Source: Earliella scabrosa
Lineage: Eukaryota > Basidiomycota > Agaricomycetes > Polyporales > Polyporaceae
NCBI GenBank assembly: GCA_022605405.1
Contig: JABYQQ010000007.1
Coordinates: 1,798,001 to 1,862,000 of the forward strand
Direction: 5' to 3'
DNA: 64,000 bases
In this document: positions 21,064-32,862 of the stretch, in pieces
Numbering within the stretch: position 1 is the first letter of the stretch
Layout of the letters: every line of letters begins with the position of its first letter
Notes under the pieces: generated by a model
The model's input: the letters and a program-made list of their open reading frames with translations, nothing else
Told to the model about the DNA's origin: nothing
Databases searched by the model: none
Translations under genes and position numbers: made by a program

Positions 21064-24000
21064 TCACCGCCCGTTCGCCCGGTCTGAGCCGGCGAGGAGC
21101 TCGTTGAATAGCCCGCCCGCGCTGGTCTCGTTCCGCAGCTGAAGCATATACACGACGCCCGTGCGCAGCCCCCGGTCGCTCAGCTCGATCGCGACACCCG
21201 TCTTGCCCACGCGCTCGACGCCGTCGGTGAGCACGATCGTCGAGATGAGCACCGTCTTGCGCTTGTCGTCCGCCTCGACCACGAGCTGCTTGATGTTCGT
21301 CGGCTCCTCGCGGAACAACCTCAGCTTGGCGCTCCCGAGCGACTTCCACTGCGCGTGCTGCTGCTTCAGGAACACCTTGCACTTCATCTGCGCCGCCACG
21401 ACAGACGTCACCGGGCCTGTCTGTCGCGGGGTCTCCTCCACAGGTGACCCAGGTGGACTGGGTTCTTCGATAGAGAACGATCCGGCCGTCGAGACTGACC
21501 GCATGCTGAGCTGTGCCGACGGCAGAAGGGGGCGCGCCTGAGGAGCGTGCAGTCCATCCGACGCAAGGTTTGGCAGGGAACTCGAAGAGCCGTTTCGCTG
21601 CAAGAAGAACCCTGGCTGTGGAGGCGGAAGATCGCCAGGGTATCCGGGCATAGGCGGTGGTCCGCCGTTCATGGGATGGTGTTGGCCGCCCAACGAACGG
21701 GTCGAAGGCATCTTGCGCAGGCCGTCCATGGAAGGCTCCGAGGGCGGCCGTGGCGGAGGGTATGCGGGTCCCGGTCCGCCCGGCCCCATGCCCATACCTG
21801 GTCGGGGAGGCCCAGGATGTCCAGGATGCCCTGGAGGGAATCCTTCCCGACCGGGCGGAGGCATTCCCTGATACGATTGCCCGATTTGCGGCGGACCCGC
21901 GTTGTAGCTTGGTTGACGAGCCGGGAAGCCATTTCCACCGGGACCATTGAGACTCGGCTGGCGGTAAGGAGGCATGCCCGGTCCTCCAGGTGGAGGACCG
22001 CCGGTGAGACTAGGTTGGCGCGATGGAGGCATACCAGGAGGTCCACCGGTGACACTGGGTTGCCGTGAAGGGGGCATGCCAGGTCCGCCGGGAGGAGGCC
22101 CATGCCCAAAGCTGGGATTGCGTTGAGGACCGTTGGGTGGAGCGAATGAGCTGGGAGGAGGTCTGCCCATAGGACCACCGTTTGGCGGCATAACCTGTCC
22201 CGGACCAAACCCTCCTGGAGGCATCACCTGTCCGGGTCCATACTGGCCAGGACGTGGGGGCATGACTTGTCCAGGGCCGAACCCTCCTGGGGGCATCACC
22301 TGGCCTGGACCAAACCCAGGCCCTCGAGGGCCCGGAGCAGCAGACGACGAGCGTGGGGGGAAACCCTGATCTACTGCTCCACCAGGAGACTGTGGAGGAC
22401 CCATGTTCAACCTGCCCATATCGCCCGACAAGGCCGCATCCGCAAGCGCCGCCCCGGTGGAGTTCACCCGTGAAGGAGGGGAGGATGGGTTTGATTGCCG
22501 GGACTGTGAGCTGGCGGGGGACATAGCCCGTGTCGGACTCATGGAACCGCTGAAGCGCTCTGAGGGGACATCGGCTACTGAAGAAGCCTGGCTGCGGTCC
22601 AGGGGCACAGACGGCGGCCTTGAGAGGCTAGGTCCCATATTGCTCTGCATAGAAGGAAGCGCTGGCACAGGCGGCGGGGGGCTCTTAGAGGACGATGGGA
22701 AAACTGCGCAGCTTGATGAGGGTGACACAACGAATACAAATGGAGAACCGCACTCACGAGAAGACGCTGTCTCGATACAGTCCCTGAAATCCGCCAGCAG
22801 ACGATCTCTTGACATTGTGGAGTCCAAGCGCATCATCAACGTCTCCTTGCGGAGGATAGTGACAGACAGGGATAGATCTGCAAAATGTTTCATCACGCTG
22901 GGCCTTAGTGTTTAGTGTGCTTGGGGTGCTCACCATCTACGGGCGCCACACGTAAATGTTTGCCTGCTAGAGGCGGGTATAGGAGCCACATATCTGGACC
23001 ATCACGACCAGAGACCTCCAATTCCTTTGGAGACATCTTCTCGCACACTAGCATCAAGTCAGTGAGCAAAAAGACGTGCCCGCGCTCCTGAACAACCTCT
23101 ACACCGGTTGCCCGAGGAACGAAGGAGATGACCACTGGAGTAGAGCAGCGCAGCTCTCGGGTATAATGTAGGTTCGGAGGTGCGATTTGCAGGCGAACTT
23201 GCTGAAGATGCATGGCATATCACGTCAGTATATACCCCAATGCGAATGAGATTCCAACAAACCTTGGGTTGCATTGAAAAGATATCCAAAGTACGGTCCG
23301 TGGACAGTCGCCGCTCTAGGTCAGTAATGGGCATTGACAGGGTTGACGTCGACGTTCGACTATCTATGGTGGGTGCCGTGTCCTCGGACCGTCTACCACT
23401 GCAACAAGTTCAGTTCATTAACGAGGACAGTCTAGGTAAGGCCAGAACGCTCAACCCTCACCTGCTCGAGAGACTTCCACTAGCCCGCGTGGAATCACTG
23501 GCACGTTGTGAGGGAGAAGGTGGCATTGACGCCTGGGCGCGAGGCTGGGGCTCCAACGTGCTTTGTCGCATCCTCATATCAATCACGACCTCGTCCTCCG
23601 TCTCGATGGGAGGTGGTGCTTCCTGTTTCGGGCTAGAGCCACCGTCGACGCGAACAACCGCACGGCTCTCCAACGTCGCAAGTAGCTTGTCCAGCTTCTC
23701 CAGAGCTCCGCTTAGCATACGATGGTCGCTCCTCCCTGGTGTGGTACTCTTCAGTAACCGATTATAGAGCTTCTTGTAGTATTTGATGCGACCCTTGGGG
23801 AGAAGGAAGAGCTCATCGAGCGTCCAGATAAGAGGTTCTGCGGGATGCGCTGGGGAGGATGTAGGAATAGGCGGGGGATTGGTTGAGGAAAACATGGCGA
23901 GGACGGTGCGGACGCGGGGATTAGCTTGTACAGGCTCCCAAGTGTCAAAACCAGTGCAGAATTTCGTAGAGTAGTTCGTGTAGGGACCTTCTAAGTCGTC

Positions 24001-24795
24001 GATCTGCAGGGCGCGTGAAGACCAGTTCAGCAAGGTATAGAACGCACTGACCCAGCGCATTAGTAGGTCACCGAGACCCTTGGGATTTGTCCCGATCTCC
24101 TTGAGTTTCTAAGCGGCATTGATGAGATGGTCATATCGTTTGATATTGCGCCCGTTTCACGCACCGCCAGCAACGAACGGTTGGCCTTGTAAATGCTCTC
24201 CATGCAGCGGAACATAGTGTCGAGCTCTGGCGGAGGTAGATTCGAGCGAGACCATGCCGCGGCGACTTTCTGCAGCGGAACAGCATTGATTGGGTATGCA
24301 TTACGGCATGGATGGAATGCGAGTAGAGAATGCACGCACTCGTATGATGCCCGTAAGTAGTTCCACATATACCTTCTCCGTGTCAATCAGGTCGGTGAGC
24401 GGGTTAGCCTTCTTTGCCTTGCCATCGGGCGAGGGTGAAGTCGGGGTTTGTGGCAGCGCGCCTGAGTTGCAATCGAGAATCGTGAGCGAAACAGTACGGA
24501 TATGTGAAATGCCACATGAGGCTCGGGGTTCACGGGGTACGGGATGTGTGAATCATATAAGGCACCTACCCGTGTCGGATGTTGCGAGTGAAGCCTTGAC
24601 ATCGATGGGAGCTAACGGTTTGTGAGGCGGACTGGGAGCTTGTTCTGGAGCAGGATCGTGGACTATCTTGGGTGGGGGAGCTGGGGCAGAGAGAGAGTCG
24701 AAATCCCGTTCGAAATCGAGGGGAGGGAGAGAGGGGAGCTTCTCGTCTCTGGCGGGGGGCGGGAGGGGCTTAGCGGGGATGTCGGGGAAGGCCAT
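21064..24795 (-). CDS. DH-domain (RhoGEF-like) protein with PH-like regions and Pro/Gly-rich linker
   Basis: About 1,100 aa in several exons. The start gives MAFPDIPAKPLPPP, a Pro-rich acidic leader. A Dbl-homology-like segment follows (DLIDTEK, VAAAWSRSNLPPPELD, IYKANRSLLA, DLLMRWV, then WTLDELFLLPKGRIKYYKKL), then a PH-like stretch (VVEVVQERGHVFLLTDLMLVCEK is its core, read as VEVVQERGHVFLLTDLM). Next is a long linker with GPGQVMPP repeats and four RQPS motifs. The C-terminal domain (KCKVFLKQQHAQWKSLGS, LRLFREE, VYMLQLRNETSAGGLFNEL) resembles a second PH/Ran-binding-like fold. DH domains catalyse GDP release from Rho GTPases, so Rac1 next door is an obvious candidate substrate, by inference only. 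It is not a CDC24 orthologue: no CH or PB1 domain was seen. Confidence 0.75.
21890..22320 (-). repeat. Pro/Gly-rich internal repeats of the RhoGEF-like protein
   Basis: Four copies of GPGQVMPP near 22190-22310, followed downstream in the protein by four RQPS motifs within 21901-22070 (SRQPSV, SRQPSL, YRQPSL, ARQPSY). The repeats are imperfect at DNA level, so they are old enough to have drifted. Confidence 0.8.
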
Positions 24796-25107
24796 GAGCG
24801 AGGGAGAGGGGGAAAGGAACGTATATGCACGAGGGCAAGCTGGACGTCGTTGGACGAGGGAGAGTGTCGTAAAAGTCCGTGTGCAACGAGAGCGAGAGCG
24901 CGCAGTTGAGCGAGTCCCTGGCAGCGCTGCCGATGCACGAGTCCGAGTCGGGCAGTCTCAGTCTTCGGATTCCACTGTCACTGTCACTCCTCTCCACGTT
25001 CCTATGGCCCAGACACAGTCACGTGCCAGACGCGGTCCAATCGCGACGCCCGACGCGTCTCTCTCCTCACCGCTCTACTCAGTACCCAGTTTTCTCCTCC
25101 GCCCCTC
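24796..25107. promoter_or_regulatory. Divergent promoter region, RhoGEF-like / membrane protein
   Basis: 312 bp between two divergent starts, with GAGAGAG and CACTGTCACTGTCACT runs. Probably a shared bidirectional promoter. No TATA box is obvious. Confidence 0.4.
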
Positions 25108-26028
25108 ATGTCCCTCGCCAAGAGCTGGTTCGATCATGCCTTCGCCTCTCGCCAGAGCGCAGAGCAGCTGCTCAGGCCAGACCTCGAGTCGGGCCTCCTC
25201 TCCCAGCACGACTTCGACCTCGCCGTTTCCTTCCTACCCGGTCATCACCGATACCTGCCAGTACGTCTCCTCGCACCCTTACAATTCCCCGAATCACCGT
25301 TCAACACGCACACCCGGCGCATCGTGTTGCGCAGTACATTCACACTGTCATATGGGGCGCTGCTGCCGGCCTCGTCCTCTATCGTTTCAAGCCCAAAGTC
25401 CGGTTTCCTACGACCATAGTCGGCGTGTCTGCTGTCTCTGGCTACGGCTTCGGCATCTTTCACTATTTCCGTGAACACAGGCGATTCGCTCGCGATCTCG
25501 ACGACCGCCAAGCATTCCTGCTCGTTCTTGAAAATGTTAACAAGCGAATGGGGAATCCGGGGCCTCTGTTTCCCCAGCTAGACAGCAGCAAGATCCTGGA
25601 GAGCGTCATGAAACGCAAACAGGATCATGGTGAAGTCCTCAGTCCTGGTGTTGAGCTCGTTGGTGACGCATCTGAGCTCTTCACGGACGGGACCACGACG
25701 GCCCCGACGCGTGTTGTGCCCCCTACGACAGGTGTGCCTGTATCGCTGTCGCTAGAACCCAGTTGACATTTTTTCGTAATGCTTAGCTCCCGAGGAGTCA
25801 TCTCCTCGGCCCAAAAGCGCGTGGGACGCGATCCGTGAAGCAAACGCGCAAAACACTGGAAAACACTCTTCATGGGACGAGCTTCGGCAACGTCACGAGC
25901 GTCATCGTGTGCCGGAGAAGGTGTCCGTCCAGGAAAAGGGTACACCCGATACTGAAGATCCCCGCGTGAAGGCTCAGGCGGAGTTCGACGCTATCCTTGA
26001 GGCGGAGCGTAAGGCCGCTCGTGGTTGA
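25108..26028 (+). CDS. Small membrane protein of unknown function
   Basis: Three exons: from 25108 (MSLAKSWFDHAFASRQSAEQ), from 25315 (YIHTVIWGAAAGLVLYRFKP) and a last exon coding SSPRPKSAWDAIREANAQNT to EAERKAARG. About 245 aa. Two hydrophobic spans (HTVIWGAAAGLVLYRF and TTIVGVSAVSGYGFGIFHY) form a hairpin after a soluble head, and the C-terminal third is charged and probably disordered. The layout is faintly like OCIA-domain mitochondrial proteins, but I do not recognise a family motif and give no function. The first intron (25262-25314) removes a frame that is otherwise open upstream. Confidence 0.7.
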
Positions 26029-26898
26029 ATCCCATGTGGCGTATGGCTGTTGTCCGCTGGGAAGTATGTGCGCAACGTGTAAACATATAATGGTGCGTCA
26101 CATTCTTATGGTCAGGATGATCCTTTGTTGATCTAGCTGAAGCAATCCAGCGTGTAAATTTGTAGCATAACGACGCTCAGGATCAATCCATTTATCTGTG
26201 AGAGAGTGGCTGACAGTCTGACGTGTCCTCGCAAAGGATGCCAACGTTGCATGGTGTGTAGTCACGAATACCATCATGCTCGTTAACCTGAATGATATCT
26301 CGCATTTGTGACATGAGAGCAGGCGATAGAGTGGTCGGCATGCATTTGTTTCTGCCCACGACTCGACTCCAAGTGTTAGAGCTTCTCGCAATTGTCGCTC
26401 TACCTATGTTTTCGCTCACGGGATTGGGAACGTCATGCAATATATGTCCGCGGGCCATTCTCGAAACCTCGACTTGTCATCATCAGCCCACGACAACAGT
26501 TCGGAATGAGCAGAATGACTCATGCTGGTCCTCGTAAGCTCACTTGAGAAACTCCGATGCTGCCACGGTGGAACGTCATGCCGTGTACGAGATAGGTGTA
26601 AGGCCAAGGCCTTTTATTCTTGGAAGCATCCTCTAGGGGGAGGGTATCGCAGGGTATCGCGCGGAAAACAGGAAACGAAGAGTATGATATGCTTATGTGG
26701 TTACATGTTCACTACCTTGGCTAGGTGCTACTGTAGCAGTGAATAGTCTCTGATCGTCATCGGATGAGCTCATAACCCTAAATCAGGGGTGGATCGAGTC
26801 TGATCTTGGCGGACGCTGCGATCGTCGAGACTTTGTTCTGGCATCTGCTCCCTGCAGCTGCACTCTCTGCGACTAACTCTTGACTTCACACACACACC
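26029..26898. other. Intergenic region
   Basis: 870 bp without a supportable gene. A minus-strand frame (26192-26458) has no recognisable domain or start context. A short direct repeat of GGGTATCGC lies near 26645-26660. Confidence 0.45.
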
Positions 26899-28365
26899 AT
26901 GGGCTGGCAGAAGACGTTCACTCTCGCGCGCAGGAGCAAGGGCTGCCATCTCGTGACAGACGAAGTCCTCGGCCAGATAGACGCAGGGTTGCGAGGAGTC
27001 CAGGTCCGCGTCGACATCATCTTCTTCTATCCGTCTCTTTGGTTACTGCAGCTGCACATCCGACGCTGCGACCCACCCTGTGCCTCAGACCCCCAAACGG
27101 GCACCCCATTATCATAATCGCGGCACTCCGCTGCGGAGGCGACCCCCAGCTGTCAAACCATCACTCATGGTGTGCATAAATGCAGCTCGGCGCCGCCTCC
27201 GTGAGCTTCTGGCGTCGGAGATCTGATGCTCGTTGCGACTCTGCTCTGATCAGTGCGCACGGGCCTCGCAGGCACTCGGGGCACTGGCAGGGGTATCTAC
27301 TATCTCGTCTGCACAATGCACCGCGCCCGCGTCATCGTCTCTTTCGGAGGTCGTTTGTTCGCCAGGAACTGACTCGTTGACCGTGTTTCGCAGGTTGGAA
27401 TGCTGTACCTCTTCATGTGGGTCGCGATTGCTTGGTCCGCCCCCGGACGATTGTGCGATGACGCGCTCACTGGGGTTGCAGCCAGCACACCTCTGCCGCG
27501 CTCACTGTCAACGAGAATTTCGACAAAGGTAGGGTACTCGTTCGGGCGCCCCCGTACGTGACCGTTGACGCTCTACGAAACGCAGATGTTCGGCGAGGTG
27601 GGACTTTCTCTTCCGTTTTCAATCATGGCTCATCATCCCGGTGCCGTGTTCGGTTAATTGTGCACTCGCAGACATGGACATGGCGCTCGATACTATTGTC
27701 CCAGAGAGTTTGAACTGGAGACATACGGACGAAGGCCCGGAGTAAGTACTTCATGGGGTGCGATTCCCTCTACCGGCTTGAGGTGCTAGGAAAGTCCGAT
27801 ATTGATGCATTGCTCACCCTTCAACTTGCATACTCGTTCAAAATCACATCGTACTTGCCGCTATCAAAACAACGTACGGTCGGTGATCTTGCAATGCAGC
27901 GATTCGTGAGTGTTAGCCACTGGCGCCTTCGCTTCGCTACTGATGTGTGGGCTGTTGCGCGTTTCGTATACGTGGTTCCTAGCGTGTCTCACACGAAAAC
28001 GTCGCTCATTGGCACATCGATCTGCATACCAATCACCGACGGACGTCTCAACCTCGGCACATGGCAAGGTCAGTACACCGGGTGACATGCGAGTTGCTTT
28101 GAGCTCCGCTGATATGTCCTGCAACAATCCTTCACCCCTCCATTGTCGTGCACTTCATGACGGGCGCGTAAAATAATGACAAACTATCCGCCTTCCATCG
28201 GGATCGGAACGGAATGACACTTCTTGTCTGCCGCAGGGATTTACCTGACGGAGTTCAGACACGCTCCCCACGCGCGTCGGGTGGTCGCGACAATCTTGTA
28301 CGTAACTCCGAGGTTCATGGCACTTCTCTGTGTACTGACCATCGACCCTACATAATAGATCGTGA
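26899..28365 (+). CDS. YjbQ/UPF0047 family protein
   Basis: Member of the widely conserved YjbQ (UPF0047) family, about 140 aa. Bacterial members are annotated as having weak thiamine-phosphate-synthase activity; the true role is unresolved. Exons by my reading: 26899-27003 (MGWQKTFTLARRSKGCHLVT...), 27394-27416 (23 nt), 27482-27528, 27586-27597 (12 nt), 27672-27741, 27900-27905 (6 nt), one from 27983 and one from 28237. Joined, they give QHTSAALTVNENFDK-DVRR-DMDMALD, WRHTDEGP-DDS-VSHTKTSLIGTS, ITDGRLNLGTWQGIYLTEFR and RRVVATIL. The conserved His of QHTSA and of HTDEG and the GTWQG loop are present. The end is either a stop at 28353 or, after a final intron 28298-28358, at 28363-28365. Confidence 0.87.
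27586..27597 (+). other. 12-nt micro-exon of the YjbQ-family gene
   Basis: ACGCAG / ATGTTCGGCGAG / GTGGGAC. It joins phase 1 to phase 1 and encodes Asp-Val-Arg-Arg, the conserved step between NENFDK and DMDMALD. Flanking introns are 57 and 74 bp. Confidence 0.8.
27900..27905 (+). other. 6-nt micro-exon of the YjbQ-family gene (CGATTC)
   Basis: AATGCAG / CGATTC / GTGAGTG. Preceded by a 158-bp intron (27742-27899) and followed by a 77-bp intron (27906-27982). It joins phase 2 to phase 2 and turns GP|VSH into GP-Asp-Asp-Ser-VSH, matching the family. Confidence 0.78.
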
Positions 28366-29956
28366 AGGACATGCCGTCAGACTGCAATAAAGATCAACCT
28401 GCATTATCATGTACTCCGCGGGGCGCACAGAGAATGACTGGCATTACAAGAACATGATGAACTGAATACCCAGAGGCAACGTTCAAAATTCATTGAGACT
28501 CCTTTGTATCGCATGGTACAGTGATCGGACACAGCGGACAGAGCCTTTGTTTTGTGACTGCCGTGTCGGCGGCCCCGGTTCATATGGGCGTGGCGTTCCC
28601 AGTGATCGAGGGGCCCGATCGAAGATACTCAACGGCGTAGGGGAGTTGAGGACGATGATCGGCACAACTTCCTACGCCGAGCCGTTACGGCACGGTGTTG
28701 CTCGTGTGGAGGTCAGGTTCAACTGTCAATGCATGAGCTAGTTGTTCAGGAGCTCGTTGACGGAACATTAGAGCACAGCAAATAGGTTACCTGGTATCAG
28801 CGAAAGCTGGGCGACACCGTCGAGCCCGGGCTGGGGCGATCATTGACAATGGTTTCTCTTCGGAACGTCTAGTGCGACAATTGCCTATCCTTCGAAATTC
28901 CGTCGAGCGATCCGTAGCTTGGAAACGCGCTGCTAGTCCTGTTGCGTTGGCGAGGTTTAGGAGGTCCGACGGTATTCAAAGTTTACGCATTGGTCACGAT
29001 GTCCTTGTACGGCGCGCACTGCCGCCGGGTGAAGCGGGCAGTAGTGCCACGAGCAGGTCGCAAGGTGTGTGAGCAACGTGCATGGGAGACCTTGTGTAGC
29101 CGCGATTTTGTCTGCAATCGTAACGGAGAGCAGTGCGGGGCGGCAGTACCGAGGAAGCGTCCTCTGAATGGCCGGCGCATTGCTTGTGATTAGGACGTGC
29201 GCGCAGCCGTCGCGGATGCAAGGCTGACTAAAGGGGGACGATCAGATGGGACTCAGCCGGACAGAGGAATAGACAGGGCGAGAACAGCTCATCTGTCTCT
29301 GCCAATGTGTCCCGGGCGGCACAGGGCAGTGTCCATCTCGCCCCCGCTACATAGCTCCCACTCAGCCTCTGCCGTCCTCGCCGTCATTGTTCACACTAGT
29401 GCTCGTACTTAGGAGCCGCGAGGCTCTTGCAGTCCCACATCCGCTGCCTCTGACGCGTCGCGCGCAGACACGGACTCCCAGCGCACGCTGCCGGGCCTCG
29501 CTCTCCGTTCTAGCAGCCACCCACAGCCTTCCTGTAACCGCACCCGGCACACGGAAGTCAAGGCGACGCCGTCGTGGTTGCGCGGACCCAGAGTCTGAGA
29601 CAAGAAACGGCCGCCAGACTTCCCAGGCCGTCGGATTCGGAACGCAGAAAAGGAGGACGCCATCAGGGCCCGCGCTGGATACATATTCGTGCGTGGAAGC
29701 AGATCTCCCGGCTTAGCTAGGGTCAGGCCAAGGTCAGGCCACAGAGCGAGCGCCCTCGCGTGCGTACGTACGCCGGCGGGATCCCCTCGCGACTTTCCGA
29801 CCGCGCTCTTCTCTTCCCACAACGCTCCCTCTCTCTTATATACTCTACTCCCAATTCCAGCCTCGCTCTCCCTCCCGTCCAGCTCGATCCCACACCCCAA
29901 GCTCTCGTGCGCGACTGCCTCCGTGCTAGGCACCTCACACGCATCCATCCGGCGGC
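28366..29956. other. Intergenic region upstream of the Zn2Cys6 gene
   Basis: About 1.6 kb without a supported gene. Near the right end, TTATATAC at 29836-29843 lies about 115 bp before the transcription-factor ATG, in a pyrimidine-rich stretch, and could be its TATA box. Confidence 0.45.
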
Positions 29957-32862
29957 ATGCCCAAAGCTGCCACCTCCTCCGCCTCCTCCTCGCGCCCCGC
30001 GCTGCGCAGGAATCAGGTGCGTTCTCCCGCTCAGACTCTTGCGCCCCCCCTCATCCCCGCTCTCCCCGGCCCTCCAATTGGCAAAAGGCCTGTCTCTCGT
30101 GCAGGAAGCGCAAGCTGGTGCGTGTTCGACACTCCTGACGCGTCGTGAACGTCCGTTAACATCCGATGGCTCAGAAATGCGACGCCGCGCGCCCCCACTG
30201 CGGGACTTGCGTTAAGTGGGTCCGCAGCTACTAGGTTCCGTCGTCGAGCACTCACCCTCGGCGTCAGGCAATGGCAGTCTCTGATCAGTGTGCCCCCGCC
30301 TGTGGGCTACGCGTGAGTGTACCCTCCTCTCGCCATGCCATGCCATCTCTCCTGACAACCCGCGCAGCCATCCTACTGAGCCGCAATGCTCATACGATCC
30401 CGTTGAAGGCCTCCCCATCGCGAACAACATTGATCCTGGGGAGCGCATACGGATGCTGGAGGAACAGATATGTAAGTTCATCCCGTGCCGCTCCGCATGC
30501 TAGCCAAGGACAGCGGCGTCTGACGAACACGTTCGCAGCTCAACTGAAAAGCCAGCTACATGAAACAAGACACTTTGACTCACGCTCTGCGTCCCCTTCG
30601 CGACACGCACAGCTCATCCGCAACGGCAACCATTTCGCGTCGACCTCATCTAACAACGGTCGCTCGCCCGCCGGAAGCCCAAACGGCGGCGGGATCATCC
30701 TACCGCATGCCTCCCTGGACGTCCTACAGCAACTTTCGCCGGACAGCACCGACTCTCATCCGCGAGGATCAACTGGCAGCCCGGAATTGCGACACGGTAA
30801 CCAGCACCACGTACCCGACCCATTCATGGACGTACTGTTCGCCGGTTGGGACCCTGACCTTCCCGACCCGGATACCCTTGACCATTAGTAAGTATCCCCG
30901 CCGGCGGAACATGTCTGGAGTGGCTCATTGACTGTTTGTCCACAGCATCGACGTATTCTTCAAGTGCGATCCGTGCGGTTCCCGTGTCCTCCATCGACCA
31001 TCATTCCTAGCATCCATGCATCTGCATCCCAAAGATGAGAACTACCCCCACCCCGCTATCTTGCATGCAATTGTCAGTCTAGACGCGCCCTCCACTGTTA
31101 ATTAAAGACGAGAAGCTGACCCCGATCTGTTTCAGTGCGCATCTGCTTCTCGATGGACGTCACAGGATATTGTGACGCTTCCTGACGGTACCCGACGCGA
31201 CAAGTTTGCTGAGCTCCATGTCAGTAAAACAAGGTCGTATATCGACCGCACGATGGCAACGGGGCAAGACATCTTCCCCGTCATGCAGGCGTGCATCATT
31301 CTGTCGTGGTACTTCTATCAGGAGGGTCGGTGGGTCGAGGTTTGGATATTCGCCGGCTTCCAAACTCGTGCTGCCATCCCACTCCGGCTGAACTATCCCG
31401 GTACGTTCTCCGCGATCGGAGCGGCGTCCCCGGGCGCATATCTTGCACCGCCCAGGGATTTGAAAGACCTGGAGTCACGGCGCCGAACATGGTGGATGAC
31501 TATTATGTTCGACCGCATCGCGTCTGTTGGAGGATGGGTGCATGCGATCGACGAGAGGGACATCGGAACGGAGCTACCGTTGCGTCGCCTCGACTTTGAG
31601 ATCGAGGTATGTGTCGCGAGCTTGTAGGCCAGTCTCTTGGTGACACGGTTTGCACAGGCACAGATGGCCACTATGCTACATAATCCTCAAGATTTGCACA
31701 CTGAGGGCGTGTTCGTGCAACATCCGCCTCAATATACGGACTCGTATATCCTCTTCTTGAAGGCCACCATGCTTTTCGGCAAAGTCACGGACTATAACAC
31801 CCGTAGCAATCTCCGAGCCAACACTCCTCCGTCGAAGAACCAGAATCCTTTTGCGCTACCGGGATTCGAGGAACTCGACCGGCTGGTAGCACAAGACTTC
31901 TTGCACAGCTTCCCTCAAGACTACAAGCACCTTGGTGTCAGCGACGATGGCGGTCTTGACACGGACCTGTACATGGCTCATCTGGTCCCGCATGCGTGCG
32001 TAGATATGTGTGCTGCTTTGCGATTGCACTGAACCCTTACACCTACTGCCGCGCAGCGCGACGATCACCCTGCACAATCCATACCTCAACTTCTCTGATC
32101 CGCGAAGCATCTCCACCAGTCGATGCATTCACGCCACAAGATCGATCTTAGCTGCGTATTACCGACTGTCGGAGACCTCGCTCGATATAACGCGCTTGCA
32201 TCCCTTTGCGACCGTAAGTGGCGGTTTCAATACCGTACGCGCTCAGTAGTTTAAGCGATGTCCGCACAGATCTGTTGGTATCTTGCCGCTGTCGTCCAGA
32301 CGCAGCTATGCAAGTACTTCATTGAGATAGGAGACACATCAAGGGAACAGACCGTCTGGGGAGAGATCAATGCGCTTCGGTACGCCTCCTCTTGGGCCTG
32401 CGCATAGTCCCCGAGGCTAACGTAACAATTTTGCAGATTTGCTATGCTGACCTACGGCAGTCGGTCACCCATAGGCAGTAAGTTGTCGCGTCAATGCAGG
32501 CCCTGCGGATAGCTGACATGCTTCCCGCAGCTCGACAAGAGAAGCTGCTACAAGGACTCATGACGGAGATCGTCCGGATGACGAGCCAGATGCAACCACT
32601 CGAGGTCGGCGTGCCGCTCTACCCATTCTCGCACGCAGGCGTCTTCTCCAAGGAGACGATTCCGCAGGACCACCCCGGCGCGCCGCTGCCAGACAGCACG
32701 CAGTACCCAGAAGCATCCGAGTCGCCAACGGGCATGACAGGTTTGGGTGGTACCATGACCTCTGCCTCTTCGCCCGGCGCGGCATCCCTGGGTAGCTGGA
32801 CCTCGCCCACGGTGCGGTCGCGACCGTACTCCCACTCCGTGTCCTCACAATTCCCGCAATGA
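29957..32862 (+). CDS. Zn2Cys6 fungal-specific transcription factor
   Basis: Nuclear DNA-binding regulator in about eleven exons. The N-terminus is MPKAATSSASSSRPALRRNQ. The binuclear zinc cluster is built from several small exons: ACLSCRKRKL, then KCDAARPHCGTCVK, and a last Cys in EPQCSYDP. A dimerisation-like helix follows (ERIRMLEEQI, SQLKSQLHE). The middle carries the fungal-specific TF domain (IDVFFKCDPCGSRVLHRPSF, MQACIILSWYFYQEGRW, SRRRTWWMTIMFDR), with the usual Arg-Arg-x-x-Trp-W box. The tail is Ser/Pro/Thr-rich (TMTSASSPGAASLGSWTSP). Targets cannot be told. No metabolic gene cluster surrounds it, so it is probably not a cluster-specific regulator. Confidence 0.88.

Noticed and set aside
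20708..21382. 224-aa minus-strand frame downstream of the RhoGEF-like C-terminus
   Set aside because: Off-frame reading of the same exon plus 3' UTR; repetitive Arg/Ala composition.
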